Source: Hydractinia symbiolongicarpus
Lineage: Eukaryota > Cnidaria > Hydrozoa > Anthoathecata > Hydractiniidae
DNA length: 64,000 nucleotides
Reading direction: 5' to 3'
NCBI RefSeq assembly: GCF_029227915.1
Contig: NC_079880.1
Location: 20,024,501 to 20,088,500 of the forward strand
Program-made: the position numbers and the translations under genes
Part shown: in pieces, positions 12,691-25,079 of the stretch
How the letters are laid out: every line of letters begins with the position of its first letter
How positions within the stretch are numbered: position 1 is the first letter of the stretch
The notes under the pieces: model-generated
What the model was told of the DNA's origin: nothing
The model's input: the letters and a program-made list of their open reading frames with translations, nothing else
Databases searched by the model: none

Positions 12691-12698
12691 ACACAAAT

Positions 12699-13405
12699 TC
12701 ATTTTTTTTTTTCTTTCTTCAGCCGATCTCTTGCTGTTTTGAAGAGACTGCCGTTTGTTGCTGTTAGACTTTCATTTATGTATATATAACTCTCTGAACC
12801 TTCAAAACCCAAAACATCTGCGGTTTGGTCCCATGTTTTTTTGCGGTTTTCCCAAAACTGATCTCTAATCCTTCTTGACGCAAACTTAACAATTTTCGCT
12901 GCGTTTTCATCTTGTGATGTTCTGTGACTTATTTCTATGTCACCAAGCTCCATCCTTACATTCATAAACTCGGCAAGACCCAGAATGATTTGATCTGTAT
13001 TTTCTTTTCCAATTCTCGATAACCCTCTCACATCAACCATATTCCTTCTACCATACTGTTCAAGGTCATTCAGACTTCTCGCCTCGGTTAATGCATGATT
13101 TTGCTCTGTCAATTGCTTATTAAGGTTAATGACCTCTTGAGCCTTCTTTTTGTCGCAATTCAGAAGAGTATGTACTTGCTTTTTCGTGTTTTGCAGATCC
13201 GTTTTTTGTTTTTCAAATTCTGTATTTATGAGTGCCTGAGACTCGATAATTCCATCTACCTCCGCTTTCACACCAGTTACCATCTTAAATAGATCGTCAT
13301 CCTTGCATTTGTAGCATGGTTAGCTTTTTCAATTCAGTTTGACAAGAATGTCTTCATTTTGTTTACAAACTTTTTCGATTTTTTCTAACACATCTACATC
13401 CGCCA
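12699..13405 (-). pseudogene. LINE ORF1 protein fragment (coiled coil plus RRM-like)
   Basis: The minus strand starts at ATG 13405 (MADVDVLEKIEKVCKQNED). It breaks near 13330 with stops or a frame shift, then stays open for 194 codons. Residues from about 13280 to 13060 form a heptad-like coiled coil (EFEKQKTDLQNTKKQV and onward). Next comes LEQYGRRNMVDVRGL, the typical entry to the RNA-binding domain of LINE ORF1 proteins, followed by DIEISHRTSQ and AAKIVKFASRRIRDQFWENR. The Lys-rich end KTARDRLKKEKKK closes the frame at 12699. ORF1 proteins bind element RNA and assist reverse transcription. No matching ORF2 core is seen downstream apart from the finger at 10.3-11.0 kb. Confidence 0.65.
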
Positions 13406-13859
13406 TCTTTGCTTTCTGACTGAGTAAGTAAGTAAGTAATTCCAAAAGTTACAGTTTTTGATAAACTCGTTCCAAATAAATCTAATGTAAATAACGATAC
13501 ATGTTAATATGTTACATGGATTAAAAACCTACTGCTCTAATATAATACATCTTGTTAGAAAAGATGTACAAAACGGTAATATTTAAAACCTTTTAATGTT
13601 TTAGATCTCATTGAGGCTTTGGAGTTAAAAACGAAGGAATTCTGTAGGGATAGCAAAGCTAGTGGATCTACGGCGACCTTTAAAACGAAAACAAAAGAAC
13701 AAGAAAAACACTCAAGCAAAAACTAATAAAAAAGTATCGTTAACAGGAAGGTTGCAATTGACAGTGTCTTAGAATGGCAAGGAAGAAACGATTTTCATTA
13801 GAAGAGACAGAGATGGGAAAGATAAGAGAAGAACAAGAGAAAAGAGAGCAATTCATACA

Positions 13860-16800
13860 TTTTTGGATTAGTTTTTCTAAAGCTATGTTGTATTATTGTT
13901 AGTGAAAAATATTTTTAATTTCTTTTGAAAGTTTTGATGGATACTTTTTCTGATAAAAGATTACTAATTTGTGAGATAGCTTTATTCCAGGGGATAGGAA
14001 TTTGTGTACACACTGAGTAGGTGCCCGTAGGTTATGGTATTAGTTCTTGGGATGTGGAATTTTATGTTAGATAGTTTAGTGTGATGAGAATGTATTTGAT
14101 TCACAGGTATAAGAAGGTCTTTACATGCAATGTAAACATTTGTGTGTGGTATGAGTAGGCAAAAAGGGTGTTTAAATATTGAATATGTTCCTGAAATTTT
14201 ACAATTTTTGTTTCAAGATACAAAGGGTGAAGTGTGTCCCGATTAAGTTCAAAATTAATAATTCTTAAAGCTTCATTTTGTAATGCACTTACTTTGTGTA
14301 CGAGCGATTGTCACAGTCTGACCCCATATCAGTGATGCATATGTAAGATGGGAGTGAAAGATGGCATAGTATATGTTTAGTAGAGTATCCCTGGATACAA
14401 TGTGCCTCAACTTGGCTAGGACTCCATTAGCCCTGTTTAATTTTGGAAGTAAGTCATTAATGTGATGATCCCAAATTAGATTTTCGTTGATTTTAACTCC
14501 AAGGTATTTTATTATTGAGACTAGTTGCAGTTTTTGCCCACTAAGGCAGAAATTTAGATGTTTTTTAGACTAAATTTGTGTGCTCGTAGCCATATGTTGA
14601 AAGTTTTAAGTCTTCGTTTACTTCCTTGTTAATTTTTTTTAAAGAACTACTACAATTAATCAAGCTAGTATCATCTGCAAAATGAATTACTTTTGAGTGT
14701 TTTATTGCACGATGGACGTCGTTGAGATATTTTAAAAATAATAAAGGCCCTAAGACTGAGCCCTGTCGGACTCCATAAATTATGCTAGAATTATCTGTTG
14801 TCATACCGTTTATTGTTACATGTTGTTTACGGTTAGTCAAATAAGCTTTTACTAGTCGATAAGGCCCGTGGAAAAATCCACTTAGGCAGGATAACAGAGA
14901 AAAATAACCGTCATTTAAATTTTGATGACATCAGCAGAGACATGTCAGAACACAAAACTTTTTTTTTCAGAAATGTGTATGCCTGTTGCCTTCATCGTAT
15001 AGATCTTGAAAAGTTGATCAAGAAAATGTATAGGATCGAGTATTTTTGACAAACGGTTGCCGAGATATTAGGGTTTGAAGGTTTTTTGATGACGTCATCA
15101 ACCCGTCCATTCCAGAAACGGATTCAGGAACCCAGGTTTGGGAAACTTACCGGTGAAAGGTGGTCCCTAGTTACCTACGCAGGAGATGACGTCAGTTATT
15201 TCCACCTGTTTCCAAGTTATTTAGCCTTAAATTTAAAAGTGCAATGCAATGGCTTCACTTATCTTAATATACTTTTCTTTGACGTCAATATTGCTTTAAC
15301 GTCAAAGTTTGGTAATTTACAGAACAAATTTATAGACGATGTTTTATAGACTTTATCAAAGAAATTTTATCCACTTTGCAAAAGTCACAGACAGACAGAA
15401 CTGGCGTATTATTATATAGATAAGGCTGTTGGGAATGCCTCTAACACCATATTATTCAAGTTTTGTAACAGTATGGAATGTTCAACTGTATCGAAGGCCT
15501 TTTGTAAATCTAGAAAGATGCCACAAGCAAAGTTTCTTTTGTCCAAAGCAGTCCTGACTTTCTCAGTTAGTTGTAGTGGGGCATGCACGGTATTATGTTT
15601 CTGCTTAAAACCACATTGGTATTCAAAAAGTAAGAGATCATCTTCAAAGAAAGAATAAAACGGTGAGTATATAGCCTTTTCAAAAATTCTATTGATATTG
15701 GAAAGTAAGGAGATAGGGCGGTAGTTTTCAATACAGGTTTTGAGGCCTTTTTTGTAAATTGGTACAATGTTAGAAGTTTTTAGAATATCTGGGTAAGTTC
15801 CAGTTTGAAAGGAAAAATTAATAATTTTACATAGAAGTGGACTAATAGTAGGGGCAAGTAATTTCAAAAAAGTAGTAGGAATGCTACCAGGACGAGTGGC
15901 TTTATTTTCCTGTAGAGAGAGTATCAAATTTCCAATTTCTATAGTAGTAGTAGTGGGCTTCATAAAAATAGACTGTGAGTTTGTATCTCCCATATAGTCC
16001 ATTGGAGAGATGCTATTAGGTCTGATTTTAGATTTGGTATGTTCAGCAATTTCACCAAAAAACTTATTGAAAGAATTAGCTATAGTGAGGTTATTACTAA
16101 TAGGTTTATTGTTTATTTGCATTGTGCTAGGTATACTTCCTTTGGAGGACTTGGAGTTTATGATTTTTTTGTTTCCGTCCCAGTTTCTTTTAAGATTATG
16201 TTTGTGTTCGTGAAAAAAATCCTTGAAGAACTTATCTTTGCTGAAACTGGTGATTAGGTTGAGTGTCTTTCTATACTTTTTGAATTGAGTAAACAAAAAT
16301 GCTTTTTGATTTTTTTCTTTTAGGAATTTTTTATATATGTGCTGTTTGTAGTTAATGGATTTAGGTATTCTAGGTGTTACCCAGGGTTTTCTGCTTATTT
16401 TAGATTCTTTTGTATTGACTTAGACAAGAGGAGCATGATTATCAATGATAGAATTTAATTTGGTAATAAGAGTTGTAGTAGCAACATTTGGGTCATTTGA
16501 TTGAAAAAGGTCTTCTTCCCAGTCAACAGAAAGTACGTCTAGGAGGAAATCATTTTTAGTAAATTTTCTAAAGGAACGTTTAACCTTTTTGTGTGTGTCA
16601 GTAGGGGATACTGGTTTGTTGAAGATGGCAAACTGTGGTATAGATGGCAAACTGTGAGATAGAATAGGTGAGGTTGCCAGTTGTACATGGTGTAGTTATT
16701 AGGTTAGAGAAAATGTTATCAATGAGTGTTTTCGACCGTGTTGTGACTCTAGTGGGTTTAGTTATATGTGGTATGAAAGTGTTTTCATGTATTACATTAA

Positions 16801-19140
16801 AAAGTTATTTTTTTCTGCATGGCTATCATAGTTAAGGAGGTAAATATTAAAGTCTTCCATTATTATAATGTCTTTATTTTCTTTTTGTAATTTTCCATCA
16901 GAGGACTGAAGGAATAATCATTAAACTCAGTTATTGGTATGCAGGGATGTCTATAGATACACCATAACTATTACTTTTTTTTCCGGATTAATTTTTAACT
17001 TCAATTATTGTTGATTCAAGTTCTCTGGGTTTAAATATTTGCAAATCACACCGATGTGAAATGACAAATTTATTAGAAATGTATAGCTTAGTGCCCCCTT
17101 TACTAGATTCAGTTAAACATTCCTTAAATCCGTAGTTTGTAAGGTTGTATTATTGATTGAAGGATTACCAACCCTATTGCGTGTTTCAGATATACCAATA
17201 AAATCAAATGATATTTCACAAAGAGATAAGAGGTTATCTACATGGTCAAAGTAGTAGCTTAGGGAAGCAATGTTTTTTATAAAGAGCAGATAAGAATTTT
17301 TTTGATGTTTTGATGTTGTTTAATTTGTGGATTGAATAATAACAGCTTGCACTATCTAAATCAAAGTTTATAGTTAAAGAATCTAGTTCTTTAAAGAGTG
17401 AGTTATGTGACTTATAGTTTTCAGAAGAGATGTTTAAGGATTCATTTGGATTTTTACCGGTTATAGTTAATTTTAGGATTTCATTGTTAAATTTTGAAAA
17501 AGGTGTTGTGGAATTAATAAATTTATTACTGCACCAACTTATGTCATTTTCTATGTAGCTCTCATATGTAGAATTAGAAGTAAAGTTACATTTAATGTGA
17601 ACCCTCTTATCACACGAGTCACAACATATTGCTCTGTGGTGTTTAGCAACTGACTTATTACAAATACCACATGGGTATAGTATCGGCATTTCACAATGTT
17701 TGTATGTTATTGCAAAAGAAATTGTAGAAAGTAAAGTAAGAGAAAATAAGTAAGAGACGACATAGAAGAGATCAGATAGCTGTCGATGCAGTTTCAGTTA
17801 ATGAAAACAGTAAGCTAAAAAGGAGGCGCTTACTACTTGTGGTATTACTAGGAGTATTTTTAGAGGTAGAGGTATGATAAATATCTAAGTATAAAATAAT
17901 ATAGATACATATAATGCATACTATAGTGTGAAATAAGAAGAAACAATAAAAAATTGAAAAGTTAACACCTTAGAATTCTTTCAAGATGGCATATTTGTAT
18001 TCACTGGGCTTTTTACCAAAAAGTCGTGCTGGGTGGGAAACATACATCAACCAGTCAGGATGTTGCAGCCTCAGTTCCTTTCGGTATTTTTTTGCCTCAT
18101 TCGTTCAGCTAGCAAGGTTTGATGACTGTACTTGGTTGTCATTGTTTTTGTTTTTGTTTCTGTTATAGTTAATGATTTTTCTTTTAACTTCTTCACTGTG
18201 TTTCCAAGAAGGAAACTTTGCAACAATGTTAATTGGGCGAGCACGACTTGGATTATTATTAGTGTCATTGTTTGAATTTGATGTGTTATTCCGCTTTAGA
18301 CGTAAGCTCTCTCAATCCACGATTTAATTATATTAGCTGACTTATTTTCAGTTAAATTGCTTATTACGTTAGATAGTTTGTTTTTAGTATCTTCGCAAGA
18401 TGACTCAGTGCCTTCAATTCCCTTTGATAACCAGTGTTGAACGCATAGATCTGTTGACTTGATCATCCAGTTTGTCCTCTAAGTATTTAGGGTCATTAGT
18501 ATTATGATTGCCAACATTCATTGACAGAGGTGTGTCTGTTTTAGCTTCGTTGCAGTTAATGACTGATTTTATCTTCGCTTTGTTCACTTCCATATTTTAT
18601 CTTAATTATCCCATTCGTGGTGTAAAATCCTTGGATAATTTTTTTAGCAAAGCATTGCATTTGCCAAGAAGAGATTTGAAGGAGACACAGAGCGATTCGT
18701 TAACGTAGCATTTCCCAATAATATTGAGATCTAATAGTTTCTCTTCGCTTAGGTTTTTCAACTTGGATTTCTCCTTCCATATTTTAGTTGCATCTTTGCG
18801 GTTAACCAGCTTGGCAATGACTGTTTTTTTTTTGATCTTCAAGACGGTGCACTGTGTGGAGGTCTTTTGGCGTAACATTAACATTAATTTCCTCAAGAAT
18901 CTTAAAAACCTGATTTTTTACTTCTTGGTTTGGTATATCATTTGAAATTCCCACAATCTCCAGGCATTCCCTCCTGGAGTATTGTTGCTGTTCGAACGTA
19001 GCCCTTTCAAGGTTAATGATTCGGCTATTGAAGTCACCCAGTTGAATCTCATTGTTAATGTTGTTATTGTTGTTCATCAATATATCTATATCTTGCTTAA
19101 TTTTCTGGACTTCTAGCTCAAATAGAAGCTTTTTAACACT
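13860..19140 (-). mobile_element. near full-length two-ORF LINE (minus), degenerate
   Basis: Parts in order on the minus strand. ORF1: coiled coil (KQDIDILMNNNN, then INLERATFEQQQYSRRECLE) and C-terminal half at 18606-19135. ORF2: PHD-like finger CGICNKSVAKHHRAICCDSC at 17560-17689; an APE-type endonuclease region with LSLCEISFDFIGISETR near 17170-17235 and KLYISNKFVISHRC near 17050-17100; reverse transcriptase ENYRPISLLSNINRIFEKA, FLDLQKAFDTVEHSILL (15412-16296), then [13 protein letters not shown] and [10 protein letters not shown] (14565-14840); C-terminal IIKYLGVKINENL near 14500 and weakly recognisable coding sequence down to about 13880. Several stops and frame shifts make it inactive. 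A Helitron splits the reverse transcriptase. The architecture fits the CR1/L2 group; clade not settled. Confidence 0.75.
14860..15420 (-). mobile_element. 561-bp non-autonomous Helitron inserted in the LINE
   Basis: On the minus strand it starts TCTATATAATAATACGCC at 15420 and ends CTAG at 14863-14860. It is preceded by A (15421) and followed by T (14859), as expected of Helitron insertion between A and T with no target duplication. About 20 bases before the end is a perfect hairpin, GTGGA-TTTT-TCCAC. Removing the element joins the LINE reverse transcriptase in frame, giving [16 protein letters not shown] across the empty site. It has no helicase gene. The interior holds GACGTCATC-type motifs and CTGTCTGTCTGTGAC near the start, shared with the other Helitron ends in this window. 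Confidence 0.85.
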
Positions 19141-21200
19141 CTAGAACCGTCTATGTTGTCCCTCCTGGAAAAAAATTGACAGGGTAAATTTATTGGAATT
19201 AATGAGGCTAACCACATAAAATATAGATCACTACTTTTTGTGGTCAAAACAACAGAATTGAAAGCACTGTTTTTTATTTCAAAAATTGTATTTAAAATTT
19301 TGCTCAAGCTTGACCTCAAACTGCCCTTTTTGGTCAGTTGACACGCATACTAATCTACCATACTGAACACAAAAGTTACGAAAAACACGAAATTTGATTA
19401 AGTGCTAGTTCATCCTTAGTATATTGTAGACTTTCCACATAAGTTCGTAATTGTTATCCCATTCTCTCCTGCTGCACTTTTCATATATTTGAAAGCGTTT
19501 GCAATTATAACAGGATGTGCTGTATTTTTAACGTCGTAAAGTCTTCCTATGAATTAGCTTTATGCAGTTAATTTGCGTCGGGATTTTTTGAGTTTCCAGT
19601 TTTCGCATCAAAGACTTTATATAAGGTATTGTTATATATGGAGACTGACGACTCCACTTCTTACCCCAGTCACACAAGATTGTAAAGAGTAGGACAGATG
19701 AAAAGTTATGGATAAAAGAAATGTCTAGTTCTTGCTGAAGACTGTTTGGAGACCTCTTTTGAGGTGACTCAGACATTTTGGGTACCTAGGTTCAGGAATA
19801 TGGGTCGAAACCCTTGTACCCTTTGCAAAAGTCCTGTCCTACTCTCTCTGTCCGTTTGTTCAATTTTTGTGCTAGTTATCTCCTTGGAAAAGGAAGAATT
19901 GTGTTCTATTATATGAGCATTTTCTTTAGAGGAGCAAAACCTCTAGAATTTAAAAGACTTAACTGGTCGAGTTTATCATTGTGCGTGCACTTTGTAACTT
20001 TCATTCTATTCTTATGTTGACATATCTTTTCTATATACAGATTTTTGTAGTGTATTTGTTGTTGTTTTTTGCGACATTGACTAGAAGGCTCAGTTGAGTC
20101 TTGTCTATCATCTGGCTTGTTTCTGAACATTGTCGTCCATTGTCTCTGGAAAGATTGGATGTAGTTTCTGTTTACGCTTTCTGTTCTTGACCTGTTGCTG
20201 TCCTCCGAGTCGTTTCTTCTTAATGTAAGTCTTGAGATTGTCCCAGTGCGATTCATCGTTGACAAATTTAATCTTACAGTATGTGTGGCATTCGGACACT
20301 CAGCCCTGTCTGTCATGACTTTCCAAATGCGGTAACAGTCGTTGCAGTTGTCTCTGTACTGCGTATGGAATCAGCGTCGGTATTGTCTAAGTCGGTGTCT
20401 AGTGTTATAAATCCCTCATGTGTCCATTGATCAAGGGATTTAACTCCTGATATGAGTGTACAAATTGTCTTTGTCTTGACACGTGCCGTTGGTGGACTCG
20501 TAGTTGGCTGCTTGTTAGTCGATATGCAATGCCCCGTCTGGTGAGTTGTATTTTTCTCGAGTAAATTATGTGTACTGGAAGACCAGCTTCAGTGTTTTGC
20601 TCCTTTATGAATGTCGGCGTCCAAGTCTTCGTCGGGTATGTCGACGATGTTTGCTAGTCGCAGTCTTTTCGTTTTTCCCATCGTCTGAATCTATCATTTA
20701 ATGAATATAATCATTAGGTTCAAAGTCAGTAACCATGAGGTCAAACTTTTCTTTGTATAATATAAAGTCTGTTTTAATCCAACGGATATTAATAATTACT
20801 GCGTTCAGTAACTTGATGCGTTTGGGTTGTTAACGCAGCTGTGAGAACAGCAACGGTCACTCCTTAGCGTTCCTTCTCAATGTTTCTCTCTGCAATGTCA
20901 ACTTTTGATCATGTCGCTAGTCCTTGACTTCTACCCACTCTACATTGTTGTCGACTTTGTCATGTTTCAGCATCTTTTTGCAGTAGAAGTGGGGCTAGGA
21001 GCTTACTCTTCAAGGTCTCTAACATATTGCCTAAAAAGCCTTGGTTTTGCAAATCTGCATTTTTAACCACCCGATAAGCATGAAAGCATCCTTTTGCATT
21101 TGGATTGCACGAGACTCACCACAATGGTCACAAGATCTTACGCACTGCAGTCCACCAATATTGCCACGACCGAAGGATAGTATATCCCATGATCATAACC
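19141..21200. other. region without recognised gene between LINE and USP fragment
   Basis: The open frames here (longest 135 codons on the minus strand at 19909-20316, overlapped by one of 63 codons at 20108-20299) show no domain I know. The base composition near 20050-20680 is less AT-rich, with many TGTC/GTCGT words, so this could be an old coding relic. A frame containing KIKFVNDESHWDNLKTYIKKK is the most protein-like piece but lacks a start and partners. Confidence 0.35.
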
Positions 21201-21223
21201 TTAGCCAGAAACTTAAACAAAAG

Positions 21224-21379
21224 GTAAGCATCGTCCACGCTGGTTTGAGAAACAAAGGCAACACATGCTACGCAAACGCCATTTTGCAAGCATTAACTGT
21301 TCTTCCAAAACTTTGGTCTCCATTACCATCAGCAATGACAGTACCAACCTTAATTATTATCTCCATTGATTTGAAGTAG
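21224..21379 (+). pseudogene. second ubiquitin-specific protease fragment
   Basis: The frame contains KVSIVHAGLRNKGNTCYANAILQALTVLPKLW, clearly related to the first USP copy (IHAGLINKGNTCYANSILQAL...), including the catalytic cysteine in GNTCYAN. Similarity stops after about 45 residues, where the frame runs into unrelated residues and a TAG at 21377. The zinc-site and histidine-box halves are not found downstream. This is a 5' fragment of the same family, which supports the idea that the USP sequence is repetitive in this genome. Confidence 0.65.
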
Positions 21380-22430
21380 CTGTATTTATGGTGCAGAGCA
21401 AGAATTAATGAAAACTTAAAATGCATTAGCGTGAATGTTCCTCAAGATTCATTTATAGTGTCTACACTTTGCATACAATAATTTCGCATATACATAAATA
21501 TACTCTGCAATTCATAACCTTTGAAAAAACATTTTTCCAGGGCGTGAAACCTGAAAAACAAAAACTATCACGCTCACTTTGGTAAATTTTTCTCAAGCGT
21601 TTAAAGACCGTAGAACTGTAGAAATGCAATAGAAAACTATAAAATGTTGTTTTTTAATAAAAAGTCAAGCAAATCTGTTCAAAATTTTGCACAAAATCTA
21701 TAAAAACAATATCAAGGATGCACAATATTATTAAGACTTCAAATATCAGGACACCGTCGGTTTTCTTCATGTTGTCGGTTTTCGCGTGGATTTCACTTTC
21801 ACCGTCATATCCTCCGGTTCATCTGACCGCCCAAGGCTGCCAGCGTTGTAGCTACTTGTTTGTTTGTTTGTTTGTTTGAATGCTTTTTCCTTTACTCCTG
21901 TTTATGCGCTTTTATCGTCTCATTTTTTCAGGATTTTTTTTTGCTGCAAACTTGATTTTAACAATGCCACAAAGGTGTCCCTTGGTAGTAATGAAGAGGT
22001 TACAGATTCTAAAAAGCAGCTCTAGATCCTGTATTATAATATACAACTGTGCTGGAAAATGCCGAAGAAATTTTTACTTTCCCACAAAACTTTGGTTTGA
22101 GGCATTTGTTCCAAACTCTCATTTGGATTTTAGGTAATTATAAGAATAATCATTGCATCAATTATTAAATAAATAATTATTACACCTTGCAAGATTAGTT
22201 AGGTTATCAAAATTAGTTTCAGCTCTGAAAGAAATACTGTCGGTAATCTTCCTTTCTCTGTGTACTTTGGTCTATTTGAATGGTATGTGCACCAGAAATC
22301 TTTTTGGACAAAACTGATGTTGCTCATTCAGCGGCTTTTAATCGTCTCTTATTGTGTGATAATTGCCCATATTGAATTTTTCATTCCTTGCACATCACCA
22401 ACATTATTTTTTTGATTGCCTCACCTTAAT
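21380..22430. other. AT-rich interval, no gene recognised
   Basis: Open frames are short and without motifs. A GTTT run (TTGTTTGTTTGTTTGTTT, about 21858-21877) is the only simple repeat. Confidence 0.4.
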
Positions 22431-23625
22431 AATTTTGGATTCGGTCAATAACAACATCCGTCAATCTACCAGCGCCATCAACTGATTTATTATCTGGTAG
22501 CTTCATACCCCTTCTTTGTGTTTAAAATTTCCTAAAGCTGTTCCCATTCTTTTTTTACTATAGCCCACACATTCTTTTTTCACTACTGGGCAAATATCCC
22601 TAAACAGTCATCTCTCACTTTGCCAAGAGTTACAGTGTGTCCGTCACCAAAGATATAATGTACTTCAATGACCGTTAGCCAATCGATCGCAAAAACATTT
22701 CACGAGTACCGCTATCTTTCATTTCACTCGATGATCCAATGTGAGTTATATGGTTTATACCACGTTTTGTATGCTTTAGATTCTCTTTCATATTTAGCAT
22801 GTTAACTCTTCGGCTGGAGCAACATTTTTCATTCAGGTTCTTCATAATCTTTTGGTAAGGATGCTCTCTAATTGAAGCTGACAAACCCATGTTAGCTAAA
22901 AGGATTTTGAATCCTGATTGACCAATTGGTTGGTATGCAAATATTGACGTTATATTTACATCAAAAGGACAGGTTTTTGAGTTGTCGATCAACTTTGATG
23001 ATCAGTGACTCGTATAGAACGGAGTCTGCTTGAAATTACAACAATTACACCTCCAATATAACTTTTCTGCAAATCCTTTTTTGGCACCTGGTTCTGTAAA
23101 GAGTTCCACTTTACCTTTCTTGCAATTGGAACATTTACCAATCGCTAAACTATCATTGAGAACTGAACTGTCAATAATCTTGTAACCACTACATTTTGTT
23201 TCGGTTGCACGAGAACTGTGAAGTCTTTTTTCTCAATCTTAAAAATAGAAGTTTTTCTTTACTTCTATTAGGAACAGGTGGGTAGGTCTTAGAGGTAATA
23301 ACATGTGTCACAGTATTGACAGGAAAAAGGAGGAGACGTGGTTGTCGGTTTCGGTATTAAAGTTAGCGAAGGTTGCGATATCGTTTCTTGAGGAAATAAT
23401 CCTAATAATGATGGCAATAATGCGACTGGCTCCTGCTCAGAGATAACCAAAGGATTGTTGGTTACAGGAAGCTCAGAATAAACAGGTATAGTTGGGTTAT
23501 TGACATTATTAGACGTGGAGGTTGTAGGACGTCAGCTATTTTGTTTTCCACTATTAGGATTTGCCCAACATGGCTTTCCCTTTCTAGTCTACTTATGTCG
23601 TCTGTTTCTTGTTCTAGTCTTCATT
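22430..23625 (-). pseudogene. Mutator-like transposase remnant
   Basis: The minus strand from ATG at about 23625 reads MKTRTRNRRHK then a stop. A Pro/Thr/Ser-rich linker follows (PVYSELPVTNNPLVISE, about 23400-23500). A two-Cys-pair region comes next (TETKCSGYKIIDSSVL, GKCSNCKKGKVELF, YWRCNCC; about 23060-23220). Then CPFDVNITSIFAYQPIGQSG with PYQKIMKNLNEKCC at 22675-22992, and finally KLPDNKSVDGAGRLTD then VVIDRIQNY near 22440-22500. The order matches a transposase family widely seen in cnidarians and usually called Mutator-like. The central catalytic block (expected SxDGTWxKRG) is lost between about 22680 and 22540, and stops and shifts occur throughout. Inactive. Confidence 0.6.
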
Positions 23626-24654
23626 TTTTTTTTGTAATTATTGTTCTAGAAAATATCTAAAACAGAAAGAGTAAAATAAATCCAAGAGAAAACATTTATA
23701 ACGAGTAGTTTTTAGACTCAAAAACAAAGAATCTGCTATCGAAATAAACTTTCACTTTAGCTGTTACATACTAATCACCTCGGTACTTCTATTACGAAAA
23801 ACACGGGAATTTCATGCACACATTTGGAGAAGGTCCCTAGCAACAGAATGTACATTGCCGTTGCTAAGGAAAAAATTGCCAATGGCGTGAAGTAAAGCTT
23901 GAAGAAAAGAACCTGCTACTTATTTTACCACTAAAAAATCTTTGGACAGTGTTTTTAGGCATACGCGCAGTGTAAAATTAAAAAAATATTCCGGGTTTCT
24001 ATGCACTGTATATTTTTGCAGTACATGACTACCCTAAAGAACTTTGTCCTTCGTCATCAGTTGTTAAATAATACTCTACACACAACTCTCGGCAAAAAAG
24101 ATTATGCATGTGATACTTCTTCATAATTATTGCTGAGTTTTTTTATCATTGAGTTTAAAGACAACAGAAAAAAAATCACCGTCTACATTTTTGAGTTGGT
24201 GCCATACATCTGTTTTCTGCTCAGTATTCAGGTGCAACTGTTGTATATCTGACTACTTTTTTTTGATTCTTTCACCCAATTAAAGGTCACCTACCCTTTG
24301 TTTTAACGCCATTATCCATCCACAAAGCCAGACACCAAATTTTGTTTTAGTTTTTAAAAAATTCTAGAAAGTATGGTCAATTTAAAATGTTAAATATTTT
24401 ATTTACTGATTGACAAACAAAGTATACTTTGAACAAAAAAATATTTTGAAGTGGTAAATGGGAAAAAAAGGTAAATATGGAACGATGGGATTATATTTAG
24501 GGTAACACATCGTACAAGTCAAGATCATAAGGTAGATAGTACTGGTACTACAGTACATAGCTTTAAAATAATGTAATGTGTGAATCGATGGAGATTTTTT
24601 ATACTATAACCATAACCCGGTGATTAAAGATCATTTATATTGGTAACCTACCGA

Positions 24655-24848
24655 GTCAAAACGTTCTCTGGATTTTTGAAATAATACATAATAACACTTT
24701 TTGATTCAATTGCTTCCCCAAACAAGTCAGTGGAGTTACGCAACTTTATAACATCACACCTATACGACCCATCGTACTTTGCATCTTTTACAATCACATA
24801 TCTGTCTCTATTCAAGAAAAAGCAATTAACTTTTTTATCGAAAGCCAT
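24655..24848 (-). CDS. possible first exon of an unknown gene
   Basis: The minus-strand ATG at 24848-24846 opens 65 codons ending in NPENVLT, then a consensus donor CG|GTAGGT at about 24654. The peptide alternates short hydrophobic strands (NCFFLNRDRYVIVKDAKYDG, SVIMYYFK) and looks like part of a small folded domain, but I do not recognise it. No matching acceptor and next exon could be set with confidence in 24300-24650. It may be a host exon or the 5' exon of a mobile-element gene. Confidence 0.35.
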
Positions 24849-25079
24849 GCGAATATTCTTTGGATTATTTTTTATTACACTTGTAGTTTTTTAATTCTTT
24901 CAACTAACGACATATTTGGGCTATTGGATTATAAACGGATACTGACCGGTTTTGCTGTTATGATGTGAAGTACAAAGCTCGAGGTCAAAAGTACTGACCG
25001 AGCTCAGGAAGTCTGTGCCCTGACGGAGGGCTTTGTATTTCACAGAGCATCATCAAAACCACTCACTATCCTTTTATTA

